This document shows positions 1-8,615 of a DNA stretch of 64,000 bases, in pieces (within the stretch, counting starts at the first letter, position 1; each line of letters begins with the position of its first letter). Location: positions 1,708,907 to 1,772,906 of the forward strand of contig NZ_KB913029.1 of NCBI RefSeq assembly GCF_000384115.1. Direction: 5' to 3'. This DNA comes from Sporichthya polymorpha DSM 43042. GTDB lineage: Bacteria > Actinomycetota > Actinomycetes > Sporichthyales > Sporichthyaceae. The position numbers were made by a program, and so were the translations under genes. The notes beneath the pieces are model-generated. The model had not been told where the DNA came from. It worked only from the letters and a program-made list of their open reading frames with translations, and did not search any database.

Positions 1-827
1 CGACGGGTGTACCGCTCCTTGTGCACGCGGTGCTTGCGCTCGAGTCGGAAGACCTGGTCGGTCGTCGGAAAGGTGATCGTGTACGCGACCGAACTGGCCT
101 CGGTCTTGCCGCGCACACGCCTCGTCGAGATGCCCGCGCGGTACCCGAGGCTGCAGATCAGCTCGTAGACGTCCCTGGCCAGCGTCGCGCTGGTCGAGGT
201 GAACTGCGGCGACCCGGTCCCGCTGACGGTCCCGTCGGTGTCCAGCAGGCCGGCCAGCAGCGCCCGCCGCTGTGCCTCCGACGCCCGGAGGTATTCCGTC
301 GGAATGTGCGCGTTCCCCAGTGCGTCCAGCTTGCGGAGGTCCGCCTCCAGCGCGTCGTCGAGACCCTCCGCTTCGAGGAACATGACGATCTCGGGGTCGG
401 CGGTCGTGAGGCGGGCGGAGTCGGAGTGTCCGTCGCCAAGCCACGCACCGAGGACGTAGGGCGGGATGAGCAGGTCAGCCTCGGGCAGCGCGAGCGCCGC
501 GGCGTTGCGGATGCTGTGGTTGAGCCGGCGGTCGGCGGTCTCGCAGCGGAGCGTGCGGGCGATCTCGGCGGTTGTCCGCACCTGGGGCTCGTCGTAGCCG
601 CGCCGAGAGGCGCGCGTGTCGGTGAGCCACTGGTGCTCGGCGTCGGCGACCAGGACGCTCCCGTCGTCGAACTCGACCTCGAAGCACGGACGGTCGGTCA
701 GCACCTCGGTCGCGGCGACGACGCGGATCGGCCGCCCGTCGGAGCCGAGCAGCTCGTCCCCGACCTGCACCTCGCCCATCGTCGTCCAGCCCGTGGGAGT
801 CGGCAGGGGCGTGTCGAGCGCCAGCGC
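1..827 (-). other. Class 3 intein with LAGLIDADG homing endonuclease inside DnaB (partial)
   Basis: The intein begins directly after the Lys of the helicase P-loop, with the sequence ALALDTPLPTPTGW, so its first residue is Ala rather than Cys or Ser. Block B reads ADAEHQWLTDT and carries a Trp where class 3 inteins have the W of their Trp-Cys-Thr motif. Two dodecapeptide endonuclease motifs follow: VLGAWLGDGH (about 431-460) and LLAGLLDTDG (about 231-262). About 275 residues are visible; blocks F and G, with the expected Cys and Thr, lie beyond the edge. Insertion in the P-loop means helicase activity depends on splicing. Class assignment is an inference from Ala1 and the block-B Trp. Confidence 0.88.
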
Positions 828-1499
828 CTTCCCGATCGCCGGCCGGGCGGCGATGATCACCATCTGGCCGGGGTGGAGGCCGTTGGTCAGCTGGTCGAGC
901 TCGACGAACCCGGTGGGCACGCCGATCATCTGGCCGCCGCGGTTGCCGATCGACTCGATCTCGTCGAGCGTGCCCTCCATGATCGCGGAGAGCGGCTGGT
1001 AGTCCTCGCTCGTGCGGCGCTCGGTGACCTGGTAGATCTCGGCCTGGGCGGCGTCGACGATCCCGTCGACCTCGCCGTCGCCGGAGTACCCCATCTGCGT
1101 GATGCGGGTCCCGGCCTCGACCAGGCGGCGCAGGATCGCGCGCTCACGGACGATGCGGGCGTAGTAGCCGGCGTTGGCCGCGGTCGGGACCGACGAGATG
1201 AGCGTGTGGAGGTAGGGCGCGCCGCCGGCCCGGGCCATCTCGCCGCGCTTGGTCAGCTCGGCGGCGACGGTGATGGCGTCGGCGGGCTCACCGCGGCCGT
1301 ACAGGTCGAGGACCGCGTCGTAGACCAGCTGGTGCGCCGGCTTGTAGAAGTCGTCGCCGCGCAGCGACTCGATGACGTCGGCGATCGCGTCCTTGCTCAG
1401 CATCATGCCGCCGAGGACGCACTGCTCCGCCGCCAGATCCTGCGGCGGCGTGCGCTCGAACTCCGAGTGCGGTGGCGGCGGGAGCTCCACAACGCTCAT
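1..1499 (-). CDS. dnaB: Replicative DNA helicase DnaB, 5' part, interrupted by an intein
   Basis: DnaB is the hexameric 5'-3' helicase that unwinds DNA at the fork. The visible host part is residues 1-224: an N-terminal helical domain, a linker, then the RecA-like core up to the Walker A loop, reading ARPAIGK. There the frame enters an intein without interruption and leaves the window. The ATG at 1499 is preceded by a GGGGGAGG ribosome site. It lies downstream of rplI on the same strand, as in other actinomycetes, but 0.5 kb and a strong terminator separate the two, so dnaB probably has its own promoter in 1500-1970. The 3' part, including Walker B, is outside the window. Confidence 0.95.
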   Translation of the reverse strand, partial: MSVVELPPPPHSEFERTPPQDLAAEQCVLGGMMLSKDAIADVIESLRGDDFYKPAHQLVYDAVLDLYGRGEPADAITVAAELTKRGEMARAGGAPYLHTLISSVPTAANAGYYARIVRERAILRRLVEAGTRITQMGYSGDGEVDGIVDAAQAEIYQVTERRTSEDYQPLSAIMEGTLDEIESIGNRGGQMIGVPTGFVELDQLTNGLHPGQMVIIAARPAIGKALALDTPLPTPTGWTTMGEVQVGDELLGSDGRPIRVVAATEVLTDRPCFEVEFDDGSVLVADAEHQWLTDTRASRRGYDEPQVRTTAEIARTLRCETADRRLNHSIRNAAALALPEADLLIPPYVLGAWLGDGHSDSARLTTADPEIVMFLEAEGLDDALEADLRKLDALGNAHIPTEYLRASEAQRRALLAGLLDTDGTVSGTGSPQFTSTSATLARDVYELICSLGYRAGISTRRVRGKTEASSVAYTITFPTTDQVFRLERKHRVHKERYTR

Positions 1500-1689
1500 C
1501 GAGAACCTCCCCCGGTCCCGCTCGGTCAGCGGGGCCCGAGAACCTTGGTACCGGGCCCCGCTGACAGTTCTTCCGACGGTCGAAACCCCGCGGCACCGGA
1601 CCCCCGTGCAGGGCCCCACGAAGTTCGACAGTGCGCGAACCTAAGGCCGCTCACAGACACGGACAAGCCGGGACAAGCGCCCTCGTTCA

Positions 1690-1920
1690 CAGCCTTTTTC
1701 CACGGCAGGTGGATAAGTCCGGGACGCCCGTGAATACCCCGTGTTCTCGTCGTCCACAGTCTGGGGACACAGCTGTGGACACTGGGTGGGGCATGCCCAC
1801 GACTTGCCGTCTGACCTGGACAAATGCGTTCCTCACCCATGTGGACGTGAGAAAAGCGAAAAGCCACACCGAGGTGACGACGACACGCCGTGGAGCCCCC
1901 GCGAGTGTCCACTATGTGAG
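1690..1920. promoter_or_regulatory. Gene-free dnaB upstream region with DnaA-box-like motifs
   Basis: The 474 bases between the rplI terminator and dnaB hold no convincing gene. Within 1690-1920 there are several 9-mers close to the actinobacterial DnaA box TTGTCCACA, on both strands. They include TTATCCACC (minus, near 1709), TCGTCCACA (near 1749), GTGTCCACA (minus, near 1773), TTGTCCAGG (minus, near 1816) and GTGTCCACT (near 1905). This may be the dnaB promoter region with DnaA control. The motif TCCAC is not rare in GC-rich DNA, so the cluster may be chance. Confidence 0.3.
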
Positions 1921-1973
1921 CAGATCTGACGCCCCACCAACTCCGGGCGGCCCTCGAAACGGCCGGAAGACAC

Positions 1974-2006
1974 GGAAAAGCCCGCGCCCCCAGGGGGACG
2001 CGGGCC
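1974..2006 (-). terminator. Rho-independent terminator after rplI
   Basis: On the minus strand a GCCCGCG/CGCGGGC stem (1999-2005 with 1980-1986), extended by a C/G-rich inner part, is followed by TTTTC. It sits 20 bases beyond the rplI stop and closes the rpsF-ssb-rpsR-rplI operon before dnaB. Confidence 0.8.
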
Positions 2007-2025
2007 TCGCCGGACGTACGAGCGG

Positions 2026-2472
2026 TCAGGCCGCCACGACGTTGACCGTGACGGTCGCCGACACCTCGGGGTGCAGGCGCACCGAGACGGAGTGGGCGCC
2101 GAGAGCCTTGATCGGGTTCTGGATCTCGACCCGGCGCTTGTCGACCTTCGGGCCCCCGGCCTCGACGACCGCGGCGACGATCTCAGCCGCGGTCACCGCG
2201 CCGAAGAGGCGGCCGGCGTCGCCGGCCCGCGCCTTCAGATTGACCTTCAGGGCCTCGAGCTGGGCCTGGACCGACTTGGCCTGGTCCTGGTCCGCGATCT
2301 CGCGGATCTCCCGCGCGCGGCGGATCGAGGAGACCTGCTTCTCGCCGCCCCGGGTCCACCGGATCGCGTAGCCGCGCGGAACGAGGTAGTTACGGCCGTA
2401 GCCGTCCTTGACCTCGACGACGTCGCCCGGGGCACCGAGCCCCGAGACCTCCTGGGTGAGGATCAGCTTCAT
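2026..2472 (-). CDS. rplI: 50S ribosomal protein L9
   Basis: L9 binds 23S rRNA near the L1 stalk. The 148 residues match the family length. The N-terminal domain begins [21 protein letters not shown] and carries the L9 signature [13 protein letters not shown], followed by the long connecting helix and the C-terminal domain. It is the last gene of the rpsF-ssb-rpsR-rplI operon, 11 bases after rpsR, and is followed by a terminator. Confidence 0.97.
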   Translation of the reverse strand: MKLILTQEVSGLGAPGDVVEVKDGYGRNYLVPRGYAIRWTRGGEKQVSSIRRAREIREIADQDQAKSVQAQLEALKVNLKARAGDAGRLFGAVTAAEIVAAVVEAGGPKVDKRRVEIQNPIKALGAHSVSVRLHPEVSATVTVNVVAA

Positions 2473-2483
2473 CTCGACTCCCC

Positions 2484-2720
2484 CTAGCGCGCGGTGCTCG
2501 TGTACGGGAGCAGCGCCATCTCGCGGCTGTTCTTGACCGCCGTCGCGACGTCGCGCTGGTGCTGGGTGCAGTTGCCGGTCACCCGACGCGCGCGGATCTT
2601 GCCGCGGTCGGAGATGAAGCGGCGGAGCAGCGACGTGTCCTTGTAGTCCACGTAGCTGATCTTCTCCTTGCAGAACATGCAGACTTTCTTCTTCGGCTTG
2701 CGGAGCTGTGCCTTCGCCAT
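2484..2720 (-). CDS. rpsR: 30S ribosomal protein S18, zinc-binding form
   Basis: S18 sits on the small-subunit platform with S6. The 78 residues start [21 protein letters not shown] CxxC pair near the N-terminus together with GNCTQHQ makes this the C+ (zinc-ribbon) form rather than the zinc-free paralogue some actinomycetes use under zinc limitation. The ATG at 2720 was chosen because AAGGAGAG precedes it at normal spacing and longer upstream reading is low-complexity. It lies between ssb and rplI in the usual order. Confidence 0.96.
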   Translation of the reverse strand: MAKAQLRKPKKKVCMFCKEKISYVDYKDTSLLRRFISDRGKIRARRVTGNCTQHQRDVATAVKNSREMALLPYTSTAR

Positions 2721-2821
2721 CGTGGTGCTCTCCTTCAGAGCCCCGCCGGAGCGGGAATGGACGTGGTCGGACTGTCGTCCCCCGCGGGTGAGCCCGGGGG
2801 ACGCCGGATCAGGGTCCGGAT

Positions 2822-3370
2822 TTAGAAGGGCGGTTCGTCGGAGAACCCGCCGCCGCCACCGCCGCCGCTGTCCCAGCCGCCACCGCCGCCACCGCGGTTG
2901 CCGGCACCGGCCGGAGCCGCGCTGGCCCACGGGTCGTCGGACTGGCCGCCGCCACCGCGGCCGCCGCCGCCCCCACCGCCGTAGCCACCGCCACCGCCGC
3001 CACCGCGGGCGGTGCGGTTCACCTTCGCGGTCGCGAACGCCAGGCTGGGCCCGACCTCGTCGACCTCGACCTCGAACACGGTGCGCTTCTCGCCCTCACG
3101 GGTCTCGTAGGACCGCTGCTTGAGCCGGCCCTGGACGATGACGCGCATGCCCTTCTGCAGGGACTCGGCGACGTTCTCCGCCGCCTGCCGCCACACGTTG
3201 CAGGTCAGGAACAGCGCTTCGCCGTCCTTCCACTCGTTCGCCTGCCGGTCGAACGTCCGGGGTGTGGACGCGATCCGGAAGTTGGCGACCGCGGCTCCGC
3301 TGGGGGTGAAGCGCAGCTCCGGGTCGTCGACGAGGTTGCCGACCAACGTGATGACGGTGTCGCCTGCCAT
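2822..3370 (-). CDS. ssb: Single-stranded DNA-binding protein
   Basis: SSB protects single-stranded DNA and recruits replication and repair partners. Residues 1-110 form the OB fold (starts [20 protein letters not shown]; includes [16 protein letters not shown]). A glycine-rich disordered linker of about 55 residues follows, and the protein ends in the acidic tip DEPPF that binds partner proteins. The length of 182 residues is normal for actinomycete SSB. It lies between rpsF and rpsR, the usual place for the essential copy. Confidence 0.97.
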   Translation of the reverse strand: MAGDTVITLVGNLVDDPELRFTPSGAAVANFRIASTPRTFDRQANEWKDGEALFLTCNVWRQAAENVAESLQKGMRVIVQGRLKQRSYETREGEKRTVFEVEVDEVGPSLAFATAKVNRTARGGGGGGGYGGGGGGGRGGGGQSDDPWASAAPAGAGNRGGGGGGWDSGGGGGGGFSDEPPF

Positions 3371-3467
3371 GGCTGGGTCCGATCTCCCTCAGCTGAGGAA
3401 ACGGTGTCGGGACGATGGGTTGGAGGTACGGGTGGGATGGAACGGGTGGGATCGGCGGACGAGCGGA

Positions 3468-3758
3468 CTAGCGCCCGTCGGGCCGGATGACCTTGGTGCG
3501 CAGCACGGCCTCGTTGAGGTTGAGCTGCCGGTCGAGCTCCTTGACGACCGCGGGCTCCGCGGCCAGCTCGATGACGGCGTAGAAACCGTCGGCCTTCTTC
3601 TTGATCTCGTACTGCAGGCGACGCTTGCCCCACAGGTCGACCTTGTCGACGGTGCCGCCACCGCTGCGCACGACCGTGAGGAACTGGTCGAGGCTCGGGG
3701 CGATGGTGCGCTCGTCGAGATCGGGGTCGAGGATCACCATCAGTTCGTACTTACGCAT
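3468..3758 (-). CDS. rpsF: 30S ribosomal protein S6
   Basis: S6 pairs with S18 on the small-subunit platform. The 96 residues start [16 protein letters not shown] and contain the family core [18 protein letters not shown]. The ATG at 3758 follows an AGAGGAGGCGATT ribosome site; the longer open frame upstream is not supported. It is the first gene of the operon, so the operon promoter should lie between 3759 and about 3970, where the divergent endonuclease IV gene begins. Confidence 0.97.
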   Translation of the reverse strand: MRKYELMVILDPDLDERTIAPSLDQFLTVVRSGGGTVDKVDLWGKRRLQYEIKKKADGFYAVIELAAEPAVVKELDRQLNLNEAVLRTKVIRPDGR

Positions 3759-3973
3759 AGCTGGAATCGCCTCCTCTGGACTCAGGCGGTCACGGTCTCT
3801 CCGTGACAGGAGGGCTATCGCGTGATCGCCGGACCCCGGGCGGGGCCTGGCGAACGGGAGCAAGACTAACCGGGGGCTCCGACAACCGAAGAATCCGTCC
3901 ACAGGCTGGGCGGTCCGGCGCTCGACGATGCGGGCCGCGCGGCGCTGTCGGCCCCCGCGCATAGGCTGCCGCC

Positions 3974-4759
3974 ATGCTCGCCATCGGTGCCCACGTCGAC
4001 CAGGCCGACCCGATCGCGGAGGCGAAGGCGCGCGCCGCGGAGGTCGTGCAGATCTTCCTCGGCGACCCGCAGGACTGGAAGCCGCCGACGATCGCCTACG
4101 CGGGCGGTGCGACCGCGCTCAAGGAGGCCGTCGAGGCCGCCGGAATCGCCCTGTACGTCCACGCGCCGTACCTGGTGAACGTCGCGAGCTCGAACAACCG
4201 GATCCGCATGCCCAGCCGCAAGATCCTGCAGCAGCAGATCGACGCCGCCGCGAGCATCGGTGCCCGGGGCCTGATCGTCCACGGCGGCCACGTCCTGGCC
4301 AAGGAGGACCCGAGCGTCGGGATCGAGAACTGGCGCAAGACCTTCGAGCGCATGGAGATGCGCCTCCCGGTGCTGATCGAGAACACCGCCGGTGGCGACA
4401 ACGCCATGGCCCGCAAGCTCGACGCGCTCGCCCGGCTCTGGGACGCGGTCGGGGAGTTCGGCGCCGGGTTCTGCCTGGACACCTGCCACGCCCACGCCGG
4501 CGGCGAGGAGCTCTCGACCGTCGTCGACCGCGTGAAGGCGATCACCGGCCGGATCGACCTGGTCCACGCCAACGACAGCCGGGACGAGTTCGACTCCGGG
4601 CGCGACCGGCACGAGAACTTCGGCAAGGGACGGATCGACCCCGACGAGCTGGTCTCCGTCATCGCCGGCGCCGGCGCGCCGGTCGTCTGCGAGACCCCGG
4701 GCGACGCCGCGGGTCAGGGCGCGGACATCTCCTGGCTGCGGGAGCGGCTGCCTGCCTGA
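3974..4759 (+). CDS. nfo: Endonuclease IV (deoxyribonuclease IV, AP endonuclease family 2)
   Basis: This enzyme cuts the backbone 5' of abasic sites in base-excision repair, using three zinc ions in a TIM barrel. The 261 residues carry the family ligands in order: a His in IGAHV, the VHAPYLVN segment, [44 protein letters not shown] and a final CETPG. It is slightly shorter than E. coli Nfo (285). The gene is divergent from rpsF, and its 3' end overlaps the convergent glycosyltransferase gene by about 46 bases. Confidence 0.9.
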   Translation: MLAIGAHVDQADPIAEAKARAAEVVQIFLGDPQDWKPPTIAYAGGATALKEAVEAAGIALYVHAPYLVNVASSNNRIRMPSRKILQQQIDAAASIGARGLIVHGGHVLAKEDPSVGIENWRKTFERMEMRLPVLIENTAGGDNAMARKLDALARLWDAVGEFGAGFCLDTCHAHAGGEELSTVVDRVKAITGRIDLVHANDSRDEFDSGRDRHENFGKGRIDPDELVSVIAGAGAPVVCETPGDAAGQGADISWLRERLPA

Positions 4760-6126
4760 GCGACGAGGACGCGCAGGCTGCCCCCGGCGGCCTGCCCGCC
4801 CGCCGCCGCGCGCGTGCTGCGCCAGAGCCGCGAGGCCCCGATCACGGCCGCCGCGACGAGGAGCACGTTGCGCACCGTCACGAGCAGGACAGCCTCGCGC
4901 TCGGCGTTGAGCAGCTCGTCGAACCAGTACGGGTACTCGACGCAGGTCAGTGCGGTCGCGACCAGGACCAGCGCCAGGGGCAGCCGCATCAGCGAGGTGC
5001 CGCGGGGGCCGAAGTGCAGCGCGCAGACGGCACCGAGGCCGATCAGCCAGACCATGTACTGCGGGCTGATCACCCGGCTCGTGACCACGAACAGCAACAC
5101 CGCGACCAGCGCGGCGTCCGCGGTCGTCGAGTCGCGCCAGGTGCGCGCGGTCAGCCGCCAGAGCACCAGCCAGCCGAACGCGAGGGCGCTGGCGAGCAGG
5201 CACAGCTTGGCGGCGAGGTTCACGTGCGGGCCCAGGTACTCCATCGAGCCGTAGTTCAGCGCGACGTAGCCGTCCCACCCGTGGTGGCTGGCGATGTGGA
5301 AGGGCAGGGCCGCGATCGACTCCACCTCGACCCCGCGCCCGCCCTGGGCGGACAGGAACGACATGGAGTGCGGCATCGTCACCCAGAAGCCGAGCAGGAT
5401 CAGCGAGCCGGCGACGACCGCCGCGGCCCAGGTCTCCTTCCATCGCCGGCCCCGCCCCGCGCACAGGAACACTAGCGCCGGCCACACCTTGAGCAGCGCC
5501 CCGAAGGCCAGCACCGCGCCGCCGGCCCAACGCCGGGTGCGCCCGTCGAGCGGGTTCGCGTCGGCGCTGAGCAGGAGCACCAGACCCGCGACCGCGACAC
5601 CGGTGACGATCAGGTCGTAGCGGCCGTAGGCGATCGGCCCGCCGAGCGCGACGCCGAGCGCCCACACCCAGGCCGCCCACGGCTGGTGCCGTGCCCAGGC
5701 CCACCGGCCGGTGGGAGCGACGGCGGCGCCCGAGGCATAGGCCACCTCGTCCTCGACCATCCGCCGACGCGCAGCGGCGAGCAGCACGCCGAAGGTGATC
5801 AGGTCGACCGTGAACGAGATCCAGTAGAAGCCGACCGCGTAGGAGAGCGGCAGCAGCCCGGGGGCGAGAATCACCAGGGCCGCGGCCGGGGGGTACTGCC
5901 ACATGACGTCGTGCTCGGGGAACTGGCCCGTGGAGAGCACGTCGTACCAGCGGCTGTAGATGTCGCGGACGTCGTTGGTGACCGACGGCAGCACGAACTC
6001 ACGCTCACGGACCGTGAACAGCAGCAGCGCCGTGCGCGTGGCGAGGAAGAGTGCGACGACCGCGAGAAAGGGGCCGATCGCACGCAACGACGGCCGCGCG
6101 GCCGCCCTGGAGGACCTGATGTGCAC
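4714..6126 (-). CDS. GT87-type polyprenol-phosphate-mannose-dependent mannosyltransferase
   Basis: An integral membrane protein of 470 residues with about ten hydrophobic segments. An acidic first loop contains [16 protein letters not shown], followed by [11 protein letters not shown], features of the GT-C fold GT87 family that transfers mannose or arabinose from polyprenyl phosphate outside the membrane. The GTG at 6126 is the start; ribosome-site evidence is weak. A second GT87 gene lies at 41979-43463 beside the PBP, which is the syntenic Rv0051-like copy, so this is an additional member. The substrate is unknown; arabinogalactan, lipomannan or protein O-mannosylation are possible. Confidence 0.75.
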   Translation of the reverse strand: MHIRSSRAAARPSLRAIGPFLAVVALFLATRTALLLFTVREREFVLPSVTNDVRDIYSRWYDVLSTGQFPEHDVMWQYPPAAALVILAPGLLPLSYAVGFYWISFTVDLITFGVLLAAARRRMVEDEVAYASGAAVAPTGRWAWARHQPWAAWVWALGVALGGPIAYGRYDLIVTGVAVAGLVLLLSADANPLDGRTRRWAGGAVLAFGALLKVWPALVFLCAGRGRRWKETWAAAVVAGSLILLGFWVTMPHSMSFLSAQGGRGVEVESIAALPFHIASHHGWDGYVALNYGSMEYLGPHVNLAAKLCLLASALAFGWLVLWRLTARTWRDSTTADAALVAVLLFVVTSRVISPQYMVWLIGLGAVCALHFGPRGTSLMRLPLALVLVATALTCVEYPYWFDELLNAEREAVLLVTVRNVLLVAAAVIGASRLWRSTRAAAGGQAAGGSLRVLVAQAGSRSRSQEMSAP

Positions 6127-6267
6127 CCCGAAGCCATCTCGTGTCGGTCGCGGTCAGTTACCTCGATGGTATCGAGGACGTGGTGGACCACGGGTCGATA
6201 ACGTGGATCCGCCGATCTTGTTACCCGCCCGCGACACACGCGGTTGCCCGCAGGAGAGCCACTCCCC

Positions 6268-7395
6268 ATGTCGTTGACGGTCCGGACGATCACGGCCGAC
6301 GAGCACCTCGCCCTCGTCGCCTCCCGCGGTTCCGCGAGCTTCCTCCAGGTCCCCTCGTGGGGGCAGGTGAAGAAGGAGTGGCGCAGCGAGTCCATCGGGT
6401 GGTGCGACACCGACGGCAAGATCGTCGGCGCCGGTCTCGTGCTCTACCGCCAGATCCCGAAGGTGAAGCGGTACCTCGCCTACCTGCCCGAGGGTCCGGT
6501 CCTGCCGTGGGAGGACGTGACCGACGCCGCATCCCTGCGCCGGCTGCTCGACCCGATGGTCGCCCACCTGAAGTTCCGCAAGGCCTTCGGTGTGCGGATG
6601 GGCCCGATGGTCGTCACCCGCCGCTGGAGCGCCGAGACCATCAAGGCCGCGGTCAAGGACGGCCAGGCGACGAAGCTCCAGGCGCTGACGCCGGACGTCG
6701 TCGACCCGGCCGGCCGGCAGGTCGCCGAGCTGATGCGTTCCGCCGGGTGGATCCCGCCGTCGACGGCGGCCGGCTTCGCCGCCGGCCAGCCCCAGTACGT
6801 GTTCCAGGTTCCGCTGGCCGGGCGATCCGTCGAGGACCTGCTCGCCGGGTTCAACCAGCAGTGGCGGCGCAACATCAAGAAGGCCGACAAGGCGGGCGTC
6901 GAGGTCACCGAGGGGACCGAGGCCGACCTGCCGGCGTTCCACGCGCTGTACACGCACACCGCCGAACGGGACCACTTCACCCCGCGCCCGCTCAGCTACT
7001 TCCAGACGATGATGCGCGCGCTCAGTGCCGAGGACCCGGAGCGCTTCAAGCTCTACCTCGCCAAGCACGAGGGCGAACTGCTCGCCTCGACGATCTGGAT
7101 CCGCGTCGGCGGCCACGCCTGGTACTCCTACGGCGCCTCGGCGAGCCACAAGCGCGAGCTGCAGCCGAGCAACGCGATCCAGTGGCGGATGATGTCGGAC
7201 GCCCACGCCGCCGGCGCCGGCGTGTACGACCTGCGCGGCATCACCGACACCCTTGACCCGGCCGACCCGCACTTCGGGCTGATCCAGTTCAAGCTCGGCA
7301 CCGGCGGTCAGGCGGTGGAGTACCTCGGCGAGTGGGACCTGCCGATCAACTCCCTGCTGTTCAAGGCGTTCCGGCTGTACCTGGCGAAGCGGTAG
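6268..7395 (+). CDS. FemX-like lipid II aminoacyltransferase (FemAB family)
   Basis: FemX/FemAB proteins use aminoacyl-tRNA to add the first residue of the peptidoglycan cross-bridge to lipid II. The 375 residues show two GNAT-like halves: FLQVPSWGQVKKEW near the N-terminus, FNQQWRRNIKKADKAGVEV at the start of the second half, and a C-terminal GVYDLRGITDTLDPADPHFG followed by FKLGTGG. The ATG at 6268 has GGAGAG nine bases upstream. An alternative TTG at 6244 is less likely. The stop is 19 bases before the racemase-like gene, so the two form an operon. Confidence 0.88.
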   Translation: MSLTVRTITADEHLALVASRGSASFLQVPSWGQVKKEWRSESIGWCDTDGKIVGAGLVLYRQIPKVKRYLAYLPEGPVLPWEDVTDAASLRRLLDPMVAHLKFRKAFGVRMGPMVVTRRWSAETIKAAVKDGQATKLQALTPDVVDPAGRQVAELMRSAGWIPPSTAAGFAAGQPQYVFQVPLAGRSVEDLLAGFNQQWRRNIKKADKAGVEVTEGTEADLPAFHALYTHTAERDHFTPRPLSYFQTMMRALSAEDPERFKLYLAKHEGELLASTIWIRVGGHAWYSYGASASHKRELQPSNAIQWRMMSDAHAAGAGVYDLRGITDTLDPADPHFGLIQFKLGTGGQAVEYLGEWDLPINSLLFKAFRLYLAKR

Positions 7396-7414
7396 ACGAG
7401 GCGGTACGAGACTC

Positions 7415-8461
7415 ATGCTCCGGCTCGAGATCGACCGGGCGCGTTTCGACGCCCACCTGCAGAAGATCGACGCGGACATCCCGGGCCTCGTCCCGGTCGC
7501 GAAGGGCAACGGCTACGGCCTGACGATGGACCGCTGCGTGGACGAGGCGCTCACCCTGGGCGCCGACACCCTCGCGGTCGGCACCTTCGCCGAGGCGCGC
7601 CGGCTCCCCGAGCGCGCGGAGGGCTTCTCCAAGGTCGTCGTCCTGACGCCCCATCTGCCCGGGGACCCGACGGAGGGTCTGCCGATCGCGCTGTTCGGCC
7701 GCGTCGTGCACACCGTCGCCACCGCCGAGGCCGCTGCCACGCTGGCCGGAAAGCGCGTCGTCGTCGAGTGCCGTACGTCGTTGCGCCGCCACGGCGTCGG
7801 CGCCGACGACCTGCCCGGGCTCGCCGCCGCGCTCTCCGACGTGCGCCTCGAAGGCTTCGCCCTGCATCTCCCGATGAACCGCCCCCGCGGCGCGCACCCG
7901 GTCACCGAGGTAGCCACGTGGGTCGAGCGGCTGAAGGCGGCCAAGCTGCCGGCGGCGACGATCTACGTCAGCCACCTGTCCGGCCCCGAGGTCGCCGGCC
8001 TGGGCAAGCAGTTCCCCGAGACGACATTCCGTGCCCGCGTCGGGACTAAGCTCTGGCTCGGCGACCGCGGCGCGCTGCGGCCGAAGGCCCGCGTCCTCGA
8101 CGTCGAGAAGCTCGCCCGCGGCGACCGGTACGGCTACCGCCAGCGCAAGGCTCCGCGCGATGGCCACCTCGTCGTGGTCGCCGGCGGCACCGCGCACGGC
8201 GTCGGCCTGTCCGCCCCGAAGCCGGTCGCCGGGCTGATGACCCGCGTCAAAATCGCGGGCGAGGGCACTCTCGCGACGTTCAACCGGACACTGAGCCCGT
8301 TCACCTGGGCCGGCAAGCAGCGCTGGTTCGCCGAGCCGCCGCACATGCAGGTCTCGCTGCTCTGGCTCCCCGCCGGCGTCGAACCGCCCGCGGTCGGGGA
8401 CTACCTCGACGTCGAGACCCGCATGACGACCACGACCTTCGACGAGATCGTCGAGGTCTGA
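7415..8461 (+). CDS. Alanine-racemase-fold PLP protein paired with FemX
   Basis: A 348-residue fold-type III PLP enzyme. Lys30 in VPVAKGNGYG is at the position of the racemase PLP lysine. RTSLRRHGV and RVGTKLWLGD correspond to substrate- and PLP-contact segments of alanine racemase, and GDRYGYRQRK to the C-terminal beta-domain tyrosine region. Similarity to true Alr is limited and the protein is short for the family, so the substrate may be another amino acid. Its place directly after femX suggests a role in supplying or editing cross-bridge amino acids (inference). Confidence 0.7.
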   Translation: MLRLEIDRARFDAHLQKIDADIPGLVPVAKGNGYGLTMDRCVDEALTLGADTLAVGTFAEARRLPERAEGFSKVVVLTPHLPGDPTEGLPIALFGRVVHTVATAEAAATLAGKRVVVECRTSLRRHGVGADDLPGLAAALSDVRLEGFALHLPMNRPRGAHPVTEVATWVERLKAAKLPAATIYVSHLSGPEVAGLGKQFPETTFRARVGTKLWLGDRGALRPKARVLDVEKLARGDRYGYRQRKAPRDGHLVVVAGGTAHGVGLSAPKPVAGLMTRVKIAGEGTLATFNRTLSPFTWAGKQRWFAEPPHMQVSLLWLPAGVEPPAVGDYLDVETRMTTTTFDEIVEV

Positions 8462-8484
8462 GCCGCCTCGCTCCCGGGGGTGTG

Positions 8485-8554
8485 GCTTCACTCGCCAGGG
8501 ACAGGCCTTACTCGCCCGGCCTGGCGAGTGAGGCCTGGCGCCGGCGAGTGAAGC
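8485..8554. repeat. Nested inverted repeat between convergent genes
   Basis: The outer arms are GCTTCACTCGCC (8485-8496) and its exact complement (8543-8554). The inner arms AGGCCTTACTCGCC (8503-8516) and GGCGAGTGAGGCCT (8523-8536) pair with one mismatch around a 6-base loop. It lies just after the racemase-like gene and before the 3' end of the collagen-like gene, so it can end transcription from both sides. The repeated GGCGAGTGA core also looks like a dispersed palindromic repeat unit. Confidence 0.65.
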
Positions 8555-8615
8555 GCGACCCGAGGGGTGCGGCGCGCGGGGCGCGACCCGGGGGGCGCGA
8601 CCCGGGGGCGCGGGC

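Noticed and set aside
1690-1920. Possible chromosomal origin
   Set aside because: The dnaA/dnaN neighbours are absent, and the gene order places the origin outside the window, beyond murJ. Kept only as a possible DnaA-binding region.
3866-5902. A 678-residue minus-strand frame over endonuclease IV
   Set aside because: Low-complexity Arg/Ala/Gly composition typical of shadow frames in GC-rich DNA. The genes on both strands here are explained by nfo and the GT87 gene.
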